Assembly: GCA_943787425.1 (NCBI GenBank)
Contig: CALSMJ010000003.1
Span: 494,796 to 558,795 of the forward strand
Direction of reading: 5' to 3'
DNA from: an uncultured Pseudomonadales bacterium
GTDB lineage: Bacteria; Pseudomonadota; Gammaproteobacteria; Pseudomonadales; Azotimanducaceae
Length of the DNA stretch: 64,000 nt
The translations under genes and the position numbers were made by a program. The notes under the pieces were generated by a model, which saw nothing but the letters and a program-made list of their open reading frames with translations, had not been told where the DNA came from and made no database searches. Of the stretch, positions 19,732 to 29,586 are shown one piece after another. Numbering within the stretch: the stretch's first letter is position 1; each line of letters opens with the position of its first letter.

Positions 19732-21567
19732 ATGTCACCACCCCAGTTGGATGATGCAACAGAAGTCTTCCGTCAAGCCGTGACCGCAACGATGCGAGCC
19801 ATTTCGGGCAATGATGAGCTCTCGGTGACATTTGGCCGGGGCAAGCCGTTCATTCATGGCAATAAGGCGAGGATTCCAGTACCAGAGCTAGGAGGCTCCG
19901 AGGTCGCGCTTGCGGCGTTGCGGGGCACAGCAGATCGATTTGCACTGCGTACTCGATACCATGATGAGGGTTTGCACGAGCAGGAACGGCCCGCGGCTGG
20001 GGTCGCTCAAGATCTGTTTGATGCCGTCGAGGAATCTCGGATTGCAGCAATCGGCGCGTATCTCATGCGTGGGGTGCAAGATAATTTGCATCATCAACTC
20101 GATGATAGCTTGCAACAACAAGGTGCTTTTGACATCACCTCAACGGAAGATGCACCGCTTGGCCAAGCGGTGGGACTGTTTCTCCGCGAAAAATTAATCG
20201 CTGCTGAATTACCAGAGTCCGCCGCGCGCGTGCTGGATCCTTGGCGGACCTATATTGAAGATCGGATCGGCACGCAATTAAGCGATTTCCAAGGGAAGGT
20301 TTTTGATCAGGAGGCGTTCTCGGAGCTGGCACGCAGTTTGATCGCTGATTTTGGGTTGGCCGAAGATTTTGGCCAAGAGGATCAGAATGGGGATCAGGAT
20401 GATGTTAATGACCAGGAACAAGAGGCCGAAGCGGAGGCCGGGGATGATGGCGCAGATCAAGATCAGGGCGCAGAAGGCGATTTGTCGGATGCCATCGAAG
20501 GCGATGTGCCCGTTGACATGGATGCATCCGATTTAACTGAATCCGATGGGTCTGAAGACGATGGCGGTGCCCCGCCTGATTCTAATGCGCAAAGAAGTTG
20601 GGCGCGCCCGAAGGCCTTTGAATATCAAGCCTACACCACAGAGTTTGATGAAGTGGTTTTTGCGGATCAACTTTGTGACAGCGAAGAGCTGGATCGCCTT
20701 AGAGGCGTGCTCGACCAGCATTTGCAGAATTCTCAGATCATCATCAGCAAGCTCGCCAATCGGCTGCAGCGCAAATTGATGGCGCAACAAAGCCGTGCTT
20801 GGGAGTTTGATCTCGAGGAAGGGGTGCTGGATACCTCGCGGCTTCCAGCCATCATCATGGATCCATTTTCCTCTCTCGCATTTAAGCAGGAAAAAGAAAC
20901 TAAATTTAAGGATACGGTCGTGTCAATTTTGATCGACAGCTCCGGTTCCATGCGCGGCCGATCCATCTCGATTGCGGCGATGTGTGCTGATATTTTGGGC
21001 AGGACGCTCGAGCGGTGCTCGGTTAAAGTTGAGATTTTGGGTTTCACAACCAAGGCTTGGCGAGGGGGTCAAGCACGGGAATTGTGGTTGCAGCGCGGAA
21101 AACCGCAGCAGCCTGGGCGTCTGAACGATTTGCGGCATATTATCTACAAGGCCGCGGATATGCCTTGGCGCCGTGCAAGACGGAACTTGGGTTTGATGAT
21201 GCGCGAAGAGTTACTCAAGGAAAATATTGATGGTGAAGCGCTGCTTTGGGCCTACAACCGTATCCATGGTCGACCCGAAGATCGCAAGATTTTGATGGTA
21301 ATCTCGGATGGTCTGCCGGTTGATAACAGCACCCTCTTGGTCAATCCTAGTAATTTTCTAGAGCAGCACTTGAAGTTCGCCATTGATCAAATTGAAAACA
21401 CCGAGCAGGTTGAACTGGTGGCGATTGGTATTGGTCATGATGTCACCCACCACTATGAGCGCGCCGTCACGATTACCGATGCCGAACAACTTGGCGATGC
21501 GATGACGGAGCAGTTGGTGGGCTTGTTTGACGAGCAAAAGCCAGGTGCACCGGTAACAAGGCGGTAA
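19732..21567 (+). CDS. cobT: CobT-like VWA protein (cobaltochelatase subunit family)
   Basis: A 611-residue protein with an N-terminal CobT domain (about 1-215), a very acidic linker (about 218-290, dominated by D, E, Q and G), and a C-terminal VWA domain with the MIDAS motif [11 protein letters not shown] (about 402-412) and further metal-site threonine/aspartate positions (ISDGLPVD). CobT bridges the CobS ATPase ring and its client. The MWR..RRNLG segment is characteristic of CobT. Operon partner of the upstream cobS gene; the Nudix gene starts 3 bases later. Confidence 0.88.
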   Translation: MSPPQLDDATEVFRQAVTATMRAISGNDELSVTFGRGKPFIHGNKARIPVPELGGSEVALAALRGTADRFALRTRYHDEGLHEQERPAAGVAQDLFDAVEESRIAAIGAYLMRGVQDNLHHQLDDSLQQQGAFDITSTEDAPLGQAVGLFLREKLIAAELPESAARVLDPWRTYIEDRIGTQLSDFQGKVFDQEAFSELARSLIADFGLAEDFGQEDQNGDQDDVNDQEQEAEAEAGDDGADQDQGAEGDLSDAIEGDVPVDMDASDLTESDGSEDDGGAPPDSNAQRSWARPKAFEYQAYTTEFDEVVFADQLCDSEELDRLRGVLDQHLQNSQIIISKLANRLQRKLMAQQSRAWEFDLEEGVLDTSRLPAIIMDPFSSLAFKQEKETKFKDTVVSILIDSSGSMRGRSISIAAMCADILGRTLERCSVKVEILGFTTKAWRGGQARELWLQRGKPQQPGRLNDLRHIIYKAADMPWRRARRNLGLMMREELLKENIDGEALLWAYNRIHGRPEDRKILMVISDGLPVDNSTLLVNPSNFLEQHLKFAIDQIENTEQVELVAIGIGHDVTHHYERAVTITDAEQLGDAMTEQLVGLFDEQKPGAPVTRR

Positions 21568-21570
21568 TCA

Positions 21571-22104
21571 GTGTCGAGAGTCGCCTTATTAAAGTTAATC
21601 GATCGTTATGGTCGTCGATATCCTGAAGAAGGTGACGTAACTGCATCCTTTGAAGCTTTCGTGCGCAGTCATGAAAATTGCTTCGACCGCACGCTCACCG
21701 TGGGACACGTAACAGGATCGGCCTGGATTGTGGATCAGCCCCATAAACACTGTTTGTTGACGCACCATCGTAAACTCGACCGGTGGTTGCAGCTAGGGGG
21801 CCATGCGGATGGCGATGACGATATTGCGCGGGTTGCGACCCGAGAAGCGTATGAAGAGTCTGGTCTTGCAGCGCTGCAACTGGTGAGCTCCGAGATTTTT
21901 GATCTGGATGTGCACTTGATTCCTGAACGCGGCAATGAGCCTGCGCATTATCACTACGATGTTCGTTATCTGTTTGAGTGCGCTGGGGATCCAGCTTTGA
22001 CAGTAAGCGAGGAGTCGAATGAGCTGGTTTGGGCGGCACTCTCCGCAATTGAGACCTACACCGACGAGGATTCTATTTTAAGAATGGTTCGAAAAACCGG
22101 CTAA
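21571..22104 (+). CDS. NUDIX hydrolase
   Basis: A 177-residue Nudix enzyme with the full Nudix box GHADGDDDIARVATREAYEESGL in which REAYEE supplies the Mg-binding glutamates (about 76-98). An N-terminal extension of about 45 residues precedes the fold. Family members cleave nucleoside-diphosphate linked compounds; no specific substrate is indicated. It starts with GTG 3 bases after cobT and is very likely co-transcribed with cobS and cobT, though a functional link is not established. Confidence 0.88.
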   Translation: MSRVALLKLIDRYGRRYPEEGDVTASFEAFVRSHENCFDRTLTVGHVTGSAWIVDQPHKHCLLTHHRKLDRWLQLGGHADGDDDIARVATREAYEESGLAALQLVSSEIFDLDVHLIPERGNEPAHYHYDVRYLFECAGDPALTVSEESNELVWAALSAIETYTDEDSILRMVRKTG

Positions 22105-22117
22105 CCGGCAGTTCGTC

Positions 22118-23068
22118 TCATGCCTCGTCGTAGAGATGACAGGCGACCAGATGATCCGAGGCAATCAGTCGCGGTTCCGGTGTCACAGATTTACAGTGCG
22201 ATAGAGCCTCAGGACAGCGGTCAGCAAACCGGCACCCAGGCCCCATATTGATCGGTGAGGTAATCTCGCCCGTAAGCGCGGCGCTTGGTCGAGTGCGTTC
22301 AAGGACTGGGTCCGCTTCCGGGTTGGATTGAATCAGCAAACGGGTATAAGGATGCTTAGGCTCAAAGAAAACGGCATCCGATGGACCACTCTCGACAAGC
22401 GTTCCCAAATACATAACCGCCATTCGATCAGAGATGTAACGCACCATCGAGAGGTCATGGGCAATGAATAACAGCGTCAAGCCTAATGAAGCTTTAAGGT
22501 CTTCGAGTAAGTTAACCACTTGAGCTTGAACTGAGACGTCGAGCGCTGATATCGGCTCATCACACACCACAAATTTAGGTTTGATGATCATGGCGCGTGC
22601 GATACCGATCCTCTGCCGTTGACCACCAGAGAATTCATGGGGAAACCGCGACATATGGTCAGGGTGCAGGCCTACGCGACGTAACCAAAAACCGACTTCC
22701 TCTTGAATATCAGCGCGCGGGATACCCTTGAGCGCAAGGCCTTCCCCAATGATATCAAGCACGGTCATGCGCGGGTTGAGCGACGCATAAGGGTCTTGAA
22801 ATATCATTTGAATATCAGCCGAATATCGCAGGTGATCCTTGGCGGTGTATTTCTGCGGTAAAGGCAAACCGTTGAAAAAGGCATCGCCGGCCGTCCGCTC
22901 ATGCAAGCCAATGAGGGTTTTTCCAAAGGTGGATTTGCCGGATCCGCTCTCTCCGACCAAACCCAGAATTTCATTCTCTGCAATCGAAATAGAGATGCCG
23001 TCAACGGCGTGCAGCGTCTGGTTGCGGCCAATCTGAAAATGCTTTTTGAGGTTTTTGGTTTCTATCAT
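22118..23068 (-). CDS. oppF: Oligopeptide ABC transporter ATP-binding protein OppF
   Basis: A 316-residue ATPase with Walker A GESGSGKST, signature FSGGQRQRIGIARA, Walker B FVVCDEP and a C-terminal Opp/Dpp domain with the cysteine-containing CRFADRCPEA motif that in related proteins binds an iron-sulfur cluster. The ATG at 23068 overlaps the oppD stop; a longer frame to 23143 only reads back into oppD. Last gene of the five-gene peptide importer on the minus strand. Confidence 0.93.
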   Translation of the reverse strand: MIETKNLKKHFQIGRNQTLHAVDGISISIAENEILGLVGESGSGKSTFGKTLIGLHERTAGDAFFNGLPLPQKYTAKDHLRYSADIQMIFQDPYASLNPRMTVLDIIGEGLALKGIPRADIQEEVGFWLRRVGLHPDHMSRFPHEFSGGQRQRIGIARAMIIKPKFVVCDEPISALDVSVQAQVVNLLEDLKASLGLTLLFIAHDLSMVRYISDRMAVMYLGTLVESGPSDAVFFEPKHPYTRLLIQSNPEADPVLERTRPSAALTGEITSPINMGPGCRFADRCPEALSHCKSVTPEPRLIASDHLVACHLYDEA

Positions 23069-24105
23069 TGGCCATGGCTCGCAATCAGGTTGTGCTGATA
23101 CAGGCCTTGGGTTTTTGGTGCACCCGGGGCTTGCAGCCAACAACGAGCGGCGTGAAAGGGCTGGCTTGGGTCACTAAACAAGGGCGGGTTTTCTTTGTGA
23201 CAAATGCGCATGGCATGGGGACACCGAGCTGCATAACCGCAACCGCTTGGCGGCGAAAATAAATCGGGGGGACTACCAGGGATGGGTTCTAACTTTTTGT
23301 TTTGCTGGCTCACATTGCTTGGCATGGCCAACTTCAAGCCAAGGGTATAGGGGTGGGCGCTTTTATAGAAAATATCATCGACGCTGCCCTGCTCAACGAT
23401 TTGACCTGCGTACATAACGCAAACGTTGTGCGCGGTCCTTGCGACCACCGCAAGATCGTGGGTGATCAGTATGATTGCCATGCCGTCGCGGGATTGCAGC
23501 TCTTTTAACAAGTCTAGAATTTGCGCCTGTATGGTCACATCTAATGCGGTGGTTGGCTCATCTGCAATCAGGAGTGATGGCGAGCAGGCGAGGCTTTGGG
23601 CAATCATGGCGCGTTGCAGCATGCCGCCTGAGAACTCAAAGGGGTATTGGTTGAGTCGTTTTTGTGCTTCAGGGATCCTGGTTCGGATCAGGAGTTCGCT
23701 GGCAATCTCGCTTGCCTGTTTTGTGCTCAGCCCACGGTGCACCTTTAAGGTTTCTGCGATCTGGGCACCAATGGTCATGGTCGGGTTGAGAGACGTCATC
23801 GGGTCTTGGAAAATCATACCAATTTCTTTTCCCCGAAATTGGTTCGCGGCCTCGGCATCAAGGCCCAAAATCTCAGATCCCTTGAGTTTGGCGGAGCCGC
23901 CCGTGATTTTGCCAGGCGGCATTGGAATGATGCCCATGATTGATTGCACGGTGACACTTTTGCCGCATCCGGATTCACCGACAATGGCCAGGACCTCACC
24001 GGCATCAACGCTAAAGTCAACGCCTCTGACGGCTTGAACGACCCCACCATAGGTCTCAAATTCAACCGAAAGGTTGCTGACCTCGAGCAGTCTATGCGTG
24101 CCCAT
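23065..24105 (-). CDS. oppD: Oligopeptide ABC transporter ATP-binding protein OppD
   Basis: A 346-residue ATPase with Walker A GESGCGKSV, signature FSGGMLQRAMIAQS (one substitution of the usual Q by L), Walker B LLIADEPTTALD and the C-terminal oligopeptide-transporter domain with CGYAARCPHAMRIC. Partner of OppF; the two form the ATPase heterodimer. Its start overlaps the end of oppC by one base and its stop overlaps the oppF start, showing tight coupling. Confidence 0.93.
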   Translation of the reverse strand: MGTHRLLEVSNLSVEFETYGGVVQAVRGVDFSVDAGEVLAIVGESGCGKSVTVQSIMGIIPMPPGKITGGSAKLKGSEILGLDAEAANQFRGKEIGMIFQDPMTSLNPTMTIGAQIAETLKVHRGLSTKQASEIASELLIRTRIPEAQKRLNQYPFEFSGGMLQRAMIAQSLACSPSLLIADEPTTALDVTIQAQILDLLKELQSRDGMAIILITHDLAVVARTAHNVCVMYAGQIVEQGSVDDIFYKSAHPYTLGLKLAMPSNVSQQNKKLEPIPGSPPDLFSPPSGCGYAARCPHAMRICHKENPPLFSDPSQPFHAARCWLQAPGAPKTQGLYQHNLIASHGQ

Positions 24106-25511
24106 TATTCTCGCGACCTCATTTTTGAATCTAGGGCCTCGGTCAGTCCATCGCCAAGCAGATTAAACGCCAGTACAGTGATACTGATGAAGAGGGCAGG
24201 AAAAAATAATTCATGGGGATGGCTGAGCATTGTCTTTACGCCTTCATTGCACATTGATCCCCAGGAGGGCGTGGGCGGCGCGACCCCCATGCCAATAAAG
24301 GATAAAAAGGCTTCGGTGAAGATTGCCGAGGGCACTGCAAAGGTTAAGGTCACAAGGATCACGCCCATGGTGTTGGGGATGATGTGCCTTGCAATCAAAT
24401 AACTGGGATTGCCGCCGAGCAGACGAGCCGCCTCAATATAGCCTTGCTCCCGAATCTTTAAAACCTGACCTCTTACCAAGCGTGCGGTGCTCGGCCAGAG
24501 CAGCAGAATCAGGGCGACCAGCATCGGCAGAATCCCGCTTTCGCCTGGTCCGATGCCGAAGCCGATTTTAAACAGGATCATAAACAGCAGAAAGGGTAAG
24601 GCGACCACAAAATCGGCAAAGCGCATTAAGAATTGATCGACCTTACCGCCAAGATAGCCGGCAAAGCCGCCATAAAAAACACCGAAAAGCACATAGATAA
24701 ACGGTGCAACCACGCCAATAAACAAAGAAACGCGGGCGCCCTGCATCAGCCTTGCCAGCATATCTCGCCCAAGATAATCGGTCCCAAAAGGATGAAAGGC
24801 AAGCATTACAGAGCGTCCAGGCGCGTCTGACGGATCAATGAGGCCGCGTTGCAGGGCCTGACTCACGGTAATCGATTGCACGGGGGTCACTTTAAGCGTG
24901 GTGACAACGTCGAACTCATCGAGGCCGTCGGTTGGAATGATCGAATAAAAGTAAGTTTGAGACTTGAGATTGAGTCGATCTTCAAAGCCTACGATATTGC
25001 CCGCTTCAATTGTCTCAAGGGGTAATCCAAGTCCCTGTAAACCACTGGGCTCGGACTCGCTTCGATAGATGCTATAGCCCCCAGCATCCTGAACCGGCAA
25101 CCAAGTGAACCGAATGGATTGCGTGTTCGGCGTGCCCACCGTCGCCAAGCCCGTTACGGCATCAAGGGTATCGGGATATCCGGCTGGCGCTGCGGCGTGT
25201 CCTTGCGCGATGGGCGGCGTCCATGGCTCGTAGTCGCTGACCAGCAGTGCTGTTTTGGGCAGTGCCGGCGCCTGGGATATTTGATCGAGATCTTGAGCGC
25301 TTGGGTCTTTTGTCCAAAGCCAAGGACCGACGACGGTAAAGAGCGCGAGTCCAATAATTAAGTACAAGGAGATGATGGCCCGAGTATTTTTCTTTAACCG
25401 AAGCCAGGCGTCTTGCCAGTAGGACAAGGAGGGTCTTGAAAGCTGCTCAAGGCTGTCGGTTGACGGCTCGGGCGTGAAATCTTCTGCTTGAAGCGCTGGA
25501 TGAGGCATCAT
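24105..25511 (-). CDS. oppC: Oligopeptide ABC transporter permease OppC with fibronectin-III-like insertion
   Basis: A 468-residue permease, much longer than the roughly 300 usual for OppC. Residues 1-65 give the OppC N-terminal domain and first membrane helix. Then comes a periplasmic insertion (about 80-240) containing a fibronectin-III-like unit: IRFTWLPVQDAGGYSIYRSE, then VGFEDRLNLKSQTYFYSI. The normal OppC resumes at HPFGTDYLGRDMLARLMQG, and the permease domain carries the EAARLLGGNPSYLIARHIIPN coupling loop and ends conventionally. Overlaps oppD by one base and oppB by four. The extra domain may affect substrate or binding-protein docking; this is inference. Confidence 0.92.
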   Translation of the reverse strand: MMPHPALQAEDFTPEPSTDSLEQLSRPSLSYWQDAWLRLKKNTRAIISLYLIIGLALFTVVGPWLWTKDPSAQDLDQISQAPALPKTALLVSDYEPWTPPIAQGHAAAPAGYPDTLDAVTGLATVGTPNTQSIRFTWLPVQDAGGYSIYRSESEPSGLQGLGLPLETIEAGNIVGFEDRLNLKSQTYFYSIIPTDGLDEFDVVTTLKVTPVQSITVSQALQRGLIDPSDAPGRSVMLAFHPFGTDYLGRDMLARLMQGARVSLFIGVVAPFIYVLFGVFYGGFAGYLGGKVDQFLMRFADFVVALPFLLFMILFKIGFGIGPGESGILPMLVALILLLWPSTARLVRGQVLKIREQGYIEAARLLGGNPSYLIARHIIPNTMGVILVTLTFAVPSAIFTEAFLSFIGMGVAPPTPSWGSMCNEGVKTMLSHPHELFFPALFISITVLAFNLLGDGLTEALDSKMRSRE

Positions 25512-26441
25512 TTCAGCCTGACTCTCGGGTCGATAAAGCCGTAAATGATGTCGACCAGAATGACCATGAAGACAAGGAAGGCACCATAAAATACGGTAGT
25601 GCCCATAATCACAGTGTAATCAAGCTGTTGAACAGCTTGGACAAAATACCGACCCAAACCAGGGATCGCAAAAACAAGCTCCACAACGAAACCGCCGGTT
25701 GTAATCGCCGCAATCTGTGGGCCTAAAACCGTGACCACGGGCAGGATGGCATTACGGAGCTGGTGTTGAAAAAAAATCCGGCTCGGTGACAGCCCTTTGG
25801 CCCGGGCGGTTCGAATAAAATCTTCGTTAACTATTTCAAGCATCGACGAGCGCATGAGGCGGGTCAGCAGGGCCATGGTGCCAAGTCCGAGCACTAAAGA
25901 CGGCACGATCATATGGGCAAAAGGTGCCCCAGCCAGCCACCGGTAAAAAGGAAATATTGAACCACTGATTAATGTTAACAAGAAGGAGTTGGCCCAAAGC
26001 AGCAAATACAAAGCTCGGTACAGAAATACCAAGAATCACCAGGAACATGATGATGATATCGGGTAGCTGATTCCGGTAGAGCGCGGTTAAGGCGCCCCAG
26101 AGAATGCCGCCTAGAGCAGCAAAGGTGATGGCCAGAATGCCGAGCGCTGCCGAAACCGGGAAGTGGTCTTGGATGATGTCGTTTACTTTTCTATTTTGTT
26201 GGGTAAACGAGATGCCGAAATCGCCTTGCACCATGTTGCCCAGATAGATGACGTATTGCTCGACGATCGGTTTATCCAGGCCATATTTTCGCGCAAGGTT
26301 TTCGCGAATTTCGGGGGTCGTGGCTTTTTCGTTCATTAAGGGATCGCCCGGCACAGCGTGCATCGCCAGAAAGGTGGCGGTTGCGATGAACCAGATGGTG
26401 ACCAGTCCCGATAAAATGCGCCCAAGGGTGTATTTCAACAT
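25508..26441 (-). pseudogene. oppB: Oligopeptide ABC transporter permease OppB, frameshifted as assembled
   Basis: Two overlapping frames together make one complete OppB permease of about 310 residues. The N-terminal frame (from the ATG at 26441) has the first helix, the periplasmic MNEKATTPEIRENLARKYGLD segment and runs to LPVAGWGTF; the C-terminal frame resumes as AHMIVPSLVLGLG and contains the coupling loop TARAKGLSPSRIFFQHQLRN. Removing one base of the AAAA run at 25919-25922 (plus strand) joins them as GWGTFAHMIVPS, matching the family. All other genes of the importer are intact, so a sequencing or assembly error is at least as likely as real inactivation. Confidence 0.88.
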
Positions 26442-26446
26442 TGGGT

Positions 26447-28045
26447 TCAGGGCACAATGCGGGCGTAAGTGAAGTCCGGATCAGAGCCTACGACGGTGCG
26501 TCGCATGCCTTTGATTTTTGGATGCTGCAGATAGATCACGCCCTGCTCGTACATGGGTAGGATAATGGCATCCTCGTGCACAATGGTTTGCAGGCCGGCC
26601 ATGGCCGCCATCCTTACTTCAGGATCATTACTGTTCATCGCTTTTCGGACCAGCCGATCATATTCTGGATTATGGTAGCGACCACGATTATTCAAATTCC
26701 AAGACGCAAACAAATCGCCGAAAGTCATGATATCGTCAAAATCTGGACCCCAGCCAGCGCCAACGATATCAAAATCACCGGTGGTCATTTTGGCCAATCG
26801 TTGCTTAAACGTTTGAACATCAATTTTAAGATCCAGATCAAGCTTGGTCTTGAGCATACCTTGCATGTACTCCGCTTGCTTGGTTGCCGTCGGGCTGTCG
26901 CTGACTAATAGAATCAGAGGTGGGATGTCCTCCAAGCCAAGCTCGGCTTTTGCCGCTTGCAGCAATTGCTTGGCTTTGGCGAGATCGGGTCGCGTCACGA
27001 CCGCAGGATATTCTTGTCGGAACGGTTTGTTCACGCCCATGATCCAACTTGGGAATAGACTCGCCCCGGGTAAATTGCCTGGTGTTTGCAAAACTTTATT
27101 CACGAATTCGTCAGCATCAAAAACGGCTTGGATGGCTTGGCGCAGTTTTTTATTGCGGGTAATCCGTTCTGGCCGGTAGTTATATTCTAAAAAGTAGACG
27201 CTGCCGGTGACGAATTTCTTAATTCTAAACTGATTTTTTAGGGCGTCCTTGTACGTCTCACCATCGAGTTGGGTATAAGCAATCTTCTCGTCAATAAATA
27301 GGTTCAGGCGCGCGCGGGTATCGGCAGTAATGTACTCGGCATCAATGACCTCTAAGGAAATGGCCTCCTGATTCCAGTAGTTGGGGTTCTTTTCCATTTT
27401 CAGCGAAGCACTGTGGACCCAGTCCGAAATCGTGAAGGCGCCGTTATACAGAATGTCTTTGCTGTCAGCTGCATAGGCGCTGCCGGTTGCGCGGTAGAAG
27501 GCTTCATGGACTGGAAAAGTCGTTACAAAGGCCGTTAATTTGAGAAAGTAACCGGTTGGGCGTTCCAAAGTAACTTTGAGTGTAAAGTCATCGATGGCTT
27601 CAATGCCAAGATCGGTCAAGGGTTTATTACCCTGATTAATGGCCTCAGCATTTTTAACCGGGTAGAGGATAAAAGCATATTGCGAGGCTGTTTTAGGGTC
27701 GACCACGTTGCGCCAGGCAAAGACAAAGTCGTGGGCAGTGACGGGGTCGCCATTGCTCCACTTGGCGTCTTGTCTTAACCAAAAAGTGGCTGAGTCTTCC
27801 GTTAAATCCCAGCGCTCTGCAACCCCTGGCGCCAGGTTCCCGCGACGGTCGTATCGCGTTAAACCCTCCATGACATGCCCAAGTACAAAAATTGAGACCT
27901 GATCGGTTGCGGTCATGCTGTTCAATTGCGGCGGCTCTTGGGCTAGGGCAATTTTGACGGTTTGGGCCGCCGCATCAACTGACTGCGCCACAGTGGGATT
28001 TGAAAAAGCGACGAGCAACAGCGTCAGGATAAAAATTTTTGGCAT
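26447..28045 (-). CDS. oppA: Oligopeptide ABC transporter substrate-binding protein OppA
   Basis: A 532-residue periplasmic peptide-binding protein of the SBP_bac_5 family. A Sec signal peptide (MPKIFILTLLLVAFSNPTVAQ) begins at the ATG at 28045; a TTG/ATG frame 13 codons longer lacks a signal-peptide start. Family features include the GLTRYDRRGNLAPGVAERW segment and KWSNGDPVTAHDFVFAWRN. No lipobox cysteine, so soluble in the periplasm rather than lipid-anchored. First gene of the oppABCDF operon; a TAGAAT sequence on the minus strand at about 28075-28080 is a possible -10. Confidence 0.93.
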   Translation of the reverse strand: MPKIFILTLLLVAFSNPTVAQSVDAAAQTVKIALAQEPPQLNSMTATDQVSIFVLGHVMEGLTRYDRRGNLAPGVAERWDLTEDSATFWLRQDAKWSNGDPVTAHDFVFAWRNVVDPKTASQYAFILYPVKNAEAINQGNKPLTDLGIEAIDDFTLKVTLERPTGYFLKLTAFVTTFPVHEAFYRATGSAYAADSKDILYNGAFTISDWVHSASLKMEKNPNYWNQEAISLEVIDAEYITADTRARLNLFIDEKIAYTQLDGETYKDALKNQFRIKKFVTGSVYFLEYNYRPERITRNKKLRQAIQAVFDADEFVNKVLQTPGNLPGASLFPSWIMGVNKPFRQEYPAVVTRPDLAKAKQLLQAAKAELGLEDIPPLILLVSDSPTATKQAEYMQGMLKTKLDLDLKIDVQTFKQRLAKMTTGDFDIVGAGWGPDFDDIMTFGDLFASWNLNNRGRYHNPEYDRLVRKAMNSNDPEVRMAAMAGLQTIVHEDAIILPMYEQGVIYLQHPKIKGMRRTVVGSDPDFTYARIVP

Positions 28046-28125
28046 GGCAAGGGATTCGATGACCAGGGGATCGAATTCTAACATGAGCCGTTGGTTTGTC
28101 CGAATAGCTGAGACGACTTAAAGGC

Positions 28126-29586
28126 TTAGGCTGCGTATTTTAATAAGTTAGAAACAACGCGTTCTAAGTGGGTGAGCGAGTTGCACACCTCAGTTTGGTG
28201 GCAGTTTGGCCCGTATTTTTTCATTTCAGCATCGCCGACGAGCCAGTTTGATCGGGGCTCAGGATTGAGCCAAATAACCCGTTTGGATTTTTCGTACATT
28301 TCTCTGAGAATTTCAGCTTTTGGATCACCGTGATTGTTGCGGGCATCCCCTAAAATGATGATGGTGGTTTTGTTGTCTACATCATCCATACAGTTGCGTT
28401 TGAAATCCTCGAGCATTTGGCCGTAGTCGGTCGAGCCGTTGCCGTAATCGCGCATCGTCTTCGCCATGGCGTCCTCAAGATTGCTGTTTTGGAACAGTCG
28501 AGTCACTTCACCGAGGTCACTCGAAAAGGCAAAGCTGCGCACCTTGGGAATGATTTCTGCAAGGCTGTACAAAAACATCAGTAAAAATCGAGAGTAATTG
28601 CTGACCGAGCCGCTGACATCGCAGATACACATCACTTTCGGTCGATCAACTTTGATTGATTTCCACTTTAGATCAAAAAACACGCCATCGTATTGCATGT
28701 TATGCCGAAGCGTTTTTCGAATGTCGAGTTGGCCGCGTTTGTGCGTTTTGCGCCGCTTTGAATGGATGGATACGAGTTTCTTCGCCATCTTAAAGACGAT
28801 TTCTTGTACGTCCTTGTGATTGCGTTTTTCAAGATTGCTGAGTTTGACCTTTTTGAGGAGTTCCTCTCGTAGCTGTTTGCCGTGTTCGTCTGCGTGCAGG
28901 AAAAATTGCTTTTCCACATAATCGCGGACTTGGTCTCGAAGTTGGTCTCGCGCGCGTTTTAATTTTCCGGCCAAGCGCTGCTGGCCCCGATCCCCTGCTT
29001 CTTGGCGCTCGGTAATCTCCTCTTGTAAGCCCTTTAGGCCCATTTGATCCATGATCTTTCGGGTGTAGAGCCCTTTTTGGGTGAAAACAACAATTTGGTT
29101 GACCTCAACTGCCCGACCGGCTTCTGCCATTGCAACCATTAAGTCGCTTCGGCTCCCTTGCAGGAGCAGTTGCCCCAAGGCCGAGGTGGGTTGCGGGGTC
29201 TCCTCATCGTCGTGCGCCTCATCGGCGGCCTCAGACGCATTACCTGAGCCCTGGCCCGAGCCCTTGCCGCCCGGTTGCCCTTGGGGGTTATTGCCCGAAT
29301 TTTCATCCTCAAAGGCGTCGCTGTCTTGTGTGTCATCCGGGTTGCCGCCAGAGCCAGGCGCTTGCATAACATCATCAAAGGTAAAGAACTTTTCAAAACA
29401 GGTTTCAAACGTTTCTTTTTCCTCAGGGTTCTTAGCGAGCAACATCGATAACGTATTTTTAAACAGTGCGCGATCCTCATAGCCGACAAACTCAATACCG
29501 GCCATAACATCGAGGGTTTCCGCGGGAGAAACCTTGACTTCGGCGGTCCGCAGAACCTTCACAAAATCGACGATCGTTTTTTCCAT
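28126..29586 (-). CDS. VWA domain-containing protein, CoxE-like
   Basis: A 486-residue cytoplasmic protein. An N-terminal helical region (about 1-75) is followed by a low-complexity linker rich in G, Q, D and E (about 78-135), then a basic coiled-coil part (about 185-270) and a C-terminal VWA domain with MIDAS CDVSGSVSNYS (about 318-328). This is the CoxE/YeaD-type VWA family that partners MoxR ATPases, and the moxR gene lies directly upstream with a one-base overlap. Such pairs act as chaperones or metal-insertion machines; client here unknown. Confidence 0.88.
   Translation of the reverse strand: MEKTIVDFVKVLRTAEVKVSPAETLDVMAGIEFVGYEDRALFKNTLSMLLAKNPEEKETFETCFEKFFTFDDVMQAPGSGGNPDDTQDSDAFEDENSGNNPQGQPGGKGSGQGSGNASEAADEAHDDEETPQPTSALGQLLLQGSRSDLMVAMAEAGRAVEVNQIVVFTQKGLYTRKIMDQMGLKGLQEEITERQEAGDRGQQRLAGKLKRARDQLRDQVRDYVEKQFFLHADEHGKQLREELLKKVKLSNLEKRNHKDVQEIVFKMAKKLVSIHSKRRKTHKRGQLDIRKTLRHNMQYDGVFFDLKWKSIKVDRPKVMCICDVSGSVSNYSRFLLMFLYSLAEIIPKVRSFAFSSDLGEVTRLFQNSNLEDAMAKTMRDYGNGSTDYGQMLEDFKRNCMDDVDNKTTIIILGDARNNHGDPKAEILREMYEKSKRVIWLNPEPRSNWLVGDAEMKKYGPNCHQTEVCNSLTHLERVVSNLLKYAA

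Noticed and set aside
23426..24037. 203-codon frame antisense to oppD
   Set aside because: Opposite strand of a clear, conserved ATPase gene; frame is a shadow.
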